Shown: one piece after another, positions 60,901-64,000 of the stretch | How the letters are laid out: each line of letters starts with the position of its first letter | How positions within the stretch are numbered: the stretch's first letter is position 1 | NCBI RefSeq assembly: GCF_037081715.1 | Contig: NZ_JAZDDH010000001.1 | Span: forward strand, 1,674,001 to 1,738,000 | Length of the DNA: 64,000 bases | Origin: Halalkalicoccus sp. CG83 | GTDB taxonomy: Archaea; Halobacteriota; Halobacteria; Halobacteriales; Halalkalicoccaceae | Direction: 5' to 3' | Made by a program: the position numbers and the translations under genes | Notes under the pieces: model-generated | What the model was told of the DNA's origin: nothing | Seen by the model: the letters and a program-made list of their open reading frames with translations, nothing else | Database searches by the model: none

Positions 60901-62073
60901 ATGCAGAGCGTCGACGCGGCCGGGCTGGGGATCGGCGACGATCACCCGCCGCGGATCATGGGCGTGTTGAACGTCAGCCGCGAGTCACCCTACGACCCCA
61001 GCGTGTTCGACGACCCGGGCGAGGCTGCCAGGTACGTCGACCGTCAACTGCTCGCGGAGGGCGCGGACATCGTCGACGTCGGGCTGGAGTCGGCGAACAA
61101 GCGCCTCGACGTGCTCTCGGCCGAGGAGGAACTCGACCGGCTCGACGTCGCGTGCGAGACGATCGAGTCCGTGGGCGGCGACGCCGTGTTCTCGATCGAG
61201 ACTCGATACGCCGAGGTCGCAGACGAGGCGCTCTCGCGTGGGTTCGAGATGGTGAACGACGTCTGTGGCTTCGCGGATCCCGCCATGCCCGAGGTCTGTG
61301 CGGCCCACGACGCCGCGGTCGTCAAGATGGCCTCGCCGCCCGACCTCGAGCGGCCGGGTGCGGTCGAGGAGATCGACTGGGCGGCCCAGCGCTCGCCCGA
61401 GTGGGCGCGCGAGGCGAGCTACGTCGACATGCTCTACGAGGCGCTCACGCACAACGGCCTCACCGAGAAGACGATCGTCGATCCCGCGTTCGGCGGCTGG
61501 AGCGAGGCGAAGACCCTCGAGGACGACCGCGAGACGCTCCGACGCCTCCGGGAGTTCCGCGCGCTGGACCGGCCGATGCTGGTCTCGATCAACCGCAAGA
61601 ACTTCCTGCGCGAACTCGCGGATCGTTCGACCGAGGAGGCGCTTCCGGTCAGTCTCGCGGCCACGTCGATGGCCGTCGAGCGCGGCGCGCACGTGATCCG
61701 GACCCACGACGTCGCCCAGACGCGCGACGCGGCGCTGGTCGGCGAAGCGTTCTCCCGCGATCGCGTTCGGACGCCCTCGATCGAGGAACTCGACGTGACG
61801 ACGACCCGGGAGGCCGCGCGCCACCTGGGGGCCGTCGGGATCGACGACGCGCCCGCCGACGAGGGGGTAGTACGTGTCTACCGGCTCTCCGACCTCGGCG
61901 AGGACCGCAAAACGCTCGCGAACGCGGCGGCGGCCGTGCCGGGCGTCCACCTCGCCGGCGACGAACCGGCACTTCTCCTCGGTACGCCGAACCGACTCGA
62001 GGAGCTGAAAGCGACGATCTCCCCGGAGTCGGAATCGCTCTCGGCGATACTATCCGTGATACGTCATGTCTAG
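60901..62073 (+). CDS. Dihydropteroate synthase-like protein
   Basis: A 390-residue protein with a pterin-binding TIM barrel: RIMGVLNVSRESPYDPSVFD, GADIVDVGLESANKRLDVLS, and DPAFGGWSEAKTL (where DHPS has DPGIGFGK). The MGVLNVSxES start is the DHPS mark. The C-terminal 120 residues form an extra domain. In haloarchaea such proteins may act in folate or tetrahydromethanopterin-like synthesis. The specific product is inference. The MptE-like gene follows after the hairpin region. Confidence 0.85.
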   Translation: MQSVDAAGLGIGDDHPPRIMGVLNVSRESPYDPSVFDDPGEAARYVDRQLLAEGADIVDVGLESANKRLDVLSAEEELDRLDVACETIESVGGDAVFSIETRYAEVADEALSRGFEMVNDVCGFADPAMPEVCAAHDAAVVKMASPPDLERPGAVEEIDWAAQRSPEWAREASYVDMLYEALTHNGLTEKTIVDPAFGGWSEAKTLEDDRETLRRLREFRALDRPMLVSINRKNFLRELADRSTEEALPVSLAATSMAVERGAHVIRTHDVAQTRDAALVGEAFSRDRVRTPSIEELDVTTTREAARHLGAVGIDDAPADEGVVRVYRLSDLGEDRKTLANAAAAVPGVHLAGDEPALLLGTPNRLEELKATISPESESLSAILSVIRHV

Positions 62074-62085
62074 GTCTAAGAGAAA

Positions 62086-62095
62086 GCTTATAACC
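62086..62095 (+). promoter_or_regulatory. TATA box before the hairpin RNA
   Basis: The element gcttataacc would place a transcription start about 25-28 bp downstream, near 62115-62122, exactly at the left foot of the hairpin. Confidence 0.55.
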
Positions 62096-62114
62096 ACGCT
62101 GATGGAAGACGGGA

Positions 62115-62166
62115 GTGGAAGCCGGAACGGCCCCCGGGTAGGGGTACTCGGGCCGTCCCGGCCCAC
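62115..62166 (+). ncRNA. Strong hairpin: 5' leader or small RNA candidate
   Basis: The 52-nt segment folds almost fully. Helix 1 is gtgg/ccac (62115-62118 with 62163-62166) with an aa bulge, and helix 2 is gccgg/ccggc (62121-62125 with 62158-62162). After an a-c mismatch, helix 3 is acggccc/gggccgt (62127-62133 with 62150-62156). After a cc bulge, helix 4 is gggta/tactc with one G-U pair and a gggg tetraloop (62141-62144). A TATA box lies 20-29 bp before it and the MptE-like gene starts 39 bp after it. It does not match a tRNA, and a T-loop is absent. Confidence 0.6.
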
Positions 62167-62205
62167 GGAACCGATCCTACGACGTCAAGCCGATGAGCGA
62201 CCGCG

Positions 62206-62904
62206 ATGAACTTCGAGAGCTGGGAACCGATCTACGAGGCGATCCTCTCGGATCTGGGGTTCGACCGGCGGAGTGACGAACGCGCACGCGACGAACTCGC
62301 CGAACTCGCCGAATCGTTCGACGAGCGCCGTCTCGTCCCCATCGAGGGGGCGACGGTCGCGGTCGCGGGCGCCGGCCCCTCGCTCGACGCGGAGCTCGAG
62401 GTCGCCGCGGACGCCGACGTCGTGATCGCGGCCTCCACGGCGGCTGACCGGCTCCTCGAGGCCGGCGTCGCGGTCGACGTGATGACCACGGATCTGGACA
62501 AGAATCCCGGGACGGCCCGGACGCTCTCCCACCGTGGCGTTCCGGTCGCGGCCCACGCCCACGGCGACAACCGCCCCGCGATCCGCGAGTGGGTCCCGCG
62601 GTTCGATCCCGAGAACGTGCTCGCGACGACGCAGGCCGCACCCGTCGGTCCCGTACGGAACTTCGGCGGCTTCACCGACGGCGACCGGGGTGCCTTCCTC
62701 GCCGACCACCTCGGCGCCGCCCGACTGGCGTTTCCCGGCTGGGACTTCGACGACCCCTCGGTGACGCCGACGAAACGCCGCAAGCTCGAGTGGGCCGAAC
62801 GACTGCTCCGCTGGCTCGAGATCCGCCGAGGTGAGCGCTTTGCCGTCCTCGACGGCCGCCGCGAGGCGATCGATCCGCCGGACTCGGCGGGAGGTCCGTC
62901 GTGA
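62206..62904 (+). CDS. mptE: MptE-like 6-hydroxymethylpterin diphosphokinase
   Basis: A 232-residue protein of the MptE (DUF115-type) family that makes 6-hydroxymethyl-7,8-dihydropterin diphosphate, the DHPS substrate. VAVAGAGPSLDAELEVAADA, DVMTTDLDKNPGTARTLSHR and VAAHAHGDNRPAIREWVPRF are typical. It follows the DHPS-like gene at a distance of 132 bp with the hairpin between them, which supports a joint pterin role. An upstream ATG at 62193 is out of frame. Confidence 0.9.
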   Translation: MNFESWEPIYEAILSDLGFDRRSDERARDELAELAESFDERRLVPIEGATVAVAGAGPSLDAELEVAADADVVIAASTAADRLLEAGVAVDVMTTDLDKNPGTARTLSHRGVPVAAHAHGDNRPAIREWVPRFDPENVLATTQAAPVGPVRNFGGFTDGDRGAFLADHLGAARLAFPGWDFDDPSVTPTKRRKLEWAERLLRWLEIRRGERFAVLDGRREAIDPPDSAGGPS

Positions 62905-62941
62905 GGAGCCTCGTTCGGCTCGACCGTCCACGACCTGTCGG

Positions 62942-63130
62942 TCAGTCGTCGGCGAACGCGTCGTCGGGTCCCTCGAGCGTCAACAGCTGATAGGATGTAT
63001 GGCTACAGCACGACCGGCCCTGCATTCCGAGCGGTCTGACCTCGTCGGTCGGCGTGATCTCTATCGGGGAGATGCTCCCACAGTTCGCACATCTCGCCAC
63101 TCCCTTCTCGACCTCTTCGTGTCCGCTCAT
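62942..63130 (-). CDS. Small zinc-ribbon protein
   Basis: A 62-residue protein: MSGHEEVEKGVARCANCGSI then IEITPTDEVRPLGMQGRSCC. CxxC at residues 14-17 and a CC pair near residue 40 could bind one zinc. The function is unknown. The start at 63130 is chosen over the Arg-rich upstream extension. Confidence 0.65.
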   Translation of the reverse strand: MSGHEEVEKGVARCANCGSISPIEITPTDEVRPLGMQGRSCCSHTSYQLLTLEGPDDAFADD

Positions 63131-63293
63131 CGGCTCGCCGATACGCGCCCGCGAGTCATGACCGTCGTACCCTACTGGTCGGGTACGCCGTCGCGCCGGT
63201 CGAGGCACGCTCGGCGCTCGACGGCCGCCGGGCGGCGATCACGCCGCCGTGCAACGTCGCGTCTTATGTGACACACCCACGCACCCCGAACCG

Positions 63294-63590
63294 ATGCGCG
63301 CGGCTGTCCTACAGGAGTACGGCGAACCGCTGTCGATCGAGTCGGTCGATGCGCCCGACCCCGAGAGCGTCGTCGTCGACGTCGAGGCCTGCGGCATCTG
63401 CCGCAGCGACTGGCACGGCTGGCAGGGCGACTGGGACTGGCTCGGCATCCAGCCACAGCCGGGTCGGATCCTCGGCCACGAACCCGCCGGTACCGTCGCC
63501 GCCGGCGAGGACGCCGAGGACGTCTCCGAGACGCTCGAGGCGACGAGCGAGTACGACACCGTCGGCATCCCCGTGATCGACTCGTTCTGA
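63294..63590 (+). pseudogene. Internally deleted zinc alcohol dehydrogenase
   Basis: The ATG at 63294 opens MRAAVLQEYGEPLSIESVDA, the GroES-like N-terminus of a zinc-dependent medium-chain alcohol dehydrogenase, with the catalytic Cys in ACGICRSDWHGW and LGHEPAGTV. After about 68 residues it goes directly to DAEDVSETLEATSEYDTVGI, PVIDSF, the C-terminal tail of the same family. The whole cofactor-binding middle, about 240 residues, is missing, in frame. The 98-residue product cannot bind NAD. A TATA-like cttatgtg remains 24-31 bp before the ATG, so the remnant may still be expressed. Confidence 0.85.
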
Positions 63591-63674
63591 GCGACGGCCG
63601 CGCGCTCGCGCTCCGATGGGGCGGCCGACCCCGGGCGAGTCCGCGATTCGACCGCATCCTCCCGTGCGGGCGGA

Positions 63675-64000
63675 TTACGGGACGAGAACGACCTTCCCGC
63701 TGCTCTCGCGGTTCTCGATGAACCGGTGGGCCTCGTCCGCCGCCGAGAGCGGGAACGTCTCGCCGACGCTCACCTCGAGGTCCCCCTCGGCGAACCCCTC
63801 CGTGAGATCCGAGACCGACTTCAGCACGCGGTTCGGCTCGTGTCGGAGCGCTCGCCCGAGGTGGTAGCCGATCACGGAGGCGTTCCGGAAGAACACCTCC
63901 GGAGTCTCGATCCGGCCGGGCTCCCCGCTCGCGACGCCGTAGGTCACGACCCGGCCGAACGGCACCAGCGTCTTCAGGCTCCGCTCGAACGTCTCGCCGC
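63675..64000 (-). CDS. Quinone oxidoreductase C-terminus (partial, runs off the window)
   Basis: The reading frame enters from the right edge and ends at 63675. The visible 108 residues (including GETFERSLKTL then VPFGRVVTYGVASGEPG and HRFIENRESSGKVVLV) match the C-terminus of NADPH:quinone reductase-like zinc-independent MDR proteins. The substrate is unknown; the cofactor-binding part lies outside the window. Confidence 0.88.
   Translation of the reverse strand, partial: GETFERSLKTLVPFGRVVTYGVASGEPGRIETPEVFFRNASVIGYHLGRALRHEPNRVLKSVSDLTEGFAEGDLEVSVGETFPLSAADEAHRFIENRESSGKVVLVP

Noticed and set aside
62115-62166. Hairpin as a tRNA or SRP RNA
   Set aside because: It is too short for SRP RNA and has no T-loop, anticodon arm or acceptor CCA; only a single elongated hairpin is present.

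Overview
The window is a chromosomal segment of a halophilic archaeon (class Halobacteria). The evidence is high GC, strongly acidic proteins, leaderless genes with an archaeal TATA element 24-33 bp before the start codon, and families largely restricted to haloarchaea (HalOD1, bat-type HTH regulator, UPF0058, DUF5518, many one-domain winged-helix and CxxC zinc proteins). Archaeal information-processing genes agree: Orc1/Cdc6, FEN1, GatE with GatA/GatC. I cannot place the genus. No rRNA, tRNA, CRISPR array, insertion sequence or integrase was seen. Most of the window reads as core chromosome with some local gene decay.

Layout. 1-5.2 kb: purA (cut by the window edge), small regulators, a UPF0058 protein and a sulfite-oxidase-fold molybdoenzyme. 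5.2-7.4 kb: a replication origin. Five copies of a 19-20 bp ORB-like element surround an AT-rich core and orc1/cdc6. 7.4-10.5 kb: menF-menD. 10.7-13.6 kb: HalOD1 protein, a frameshifted gas-vesicle gvpA remnant, VOC protein, membrane protein and winged-helix regulator. 13.7-17.3 kb: a 1208-residue RND/MMPL transporter whose first external domain carries two coiled-coil arms of nearly equal length. 18.7-20.8 kb: GH3 glycosidase. 21-31.4 kb: TRAM protein, bat-type regulator, thiE, LLM oxidoreductase, NmrA protein, methyltransferase, orphan dehydrogenase E1-alpha, PadR regulator, Azf-like dehydrogenase, and a CDP-alcohol phosphatidyltransferase between two related winged-helix genes.

31.7-44.3 kb: menB, a Tat-exported protein of unknown function, a deaminase, the overlapping menA-menC-menE operon, a class V aminotransferase, regulators and a PAS-GAF histidine kinase. 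44.4-49.4 kb: gatC-gatA, fen1, zinc ribbon, BolA-like protein and a membrane-inserted metallophosphoesterase. 49.5-54.4 kb: a complete sugar ABC importer (binding lipoprotein, two permeases, ATPase) followed by an internally deleted second ATPase. 54.6-58.7 kb: fumC, zinc-finger protein, a tiny lipoprotein built of N-glycosylation sequons, and gatE. 59-64 kb: DUF5518 protein, TrmJ-like RNA methyltransferase, dihydropteroate-synthase-like and MptE-like pterin genes separated by a strong RNA hairpin, an internally deleted alcohol dehydrogenase remnant and the 3' end of a quinone oxidoreductase.

The menaquinone pathway is spread over three loci here (menF-D, menB, menA-C-E). GatC/GatA and GatE represent the two archaeal routes of tRNA-dependent amidation (Asn-tRNA by GatCAB, Gln-tRNA by GatDE). 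The best candidates for undescribed biology are the coiled-coil RND transporter, the sequon-repeat lipoprotein, the hairpin RNA or leader before the MptE-like gene, and the origin layout in which ORBs sit in the orc1 promoter and also behind the gene.
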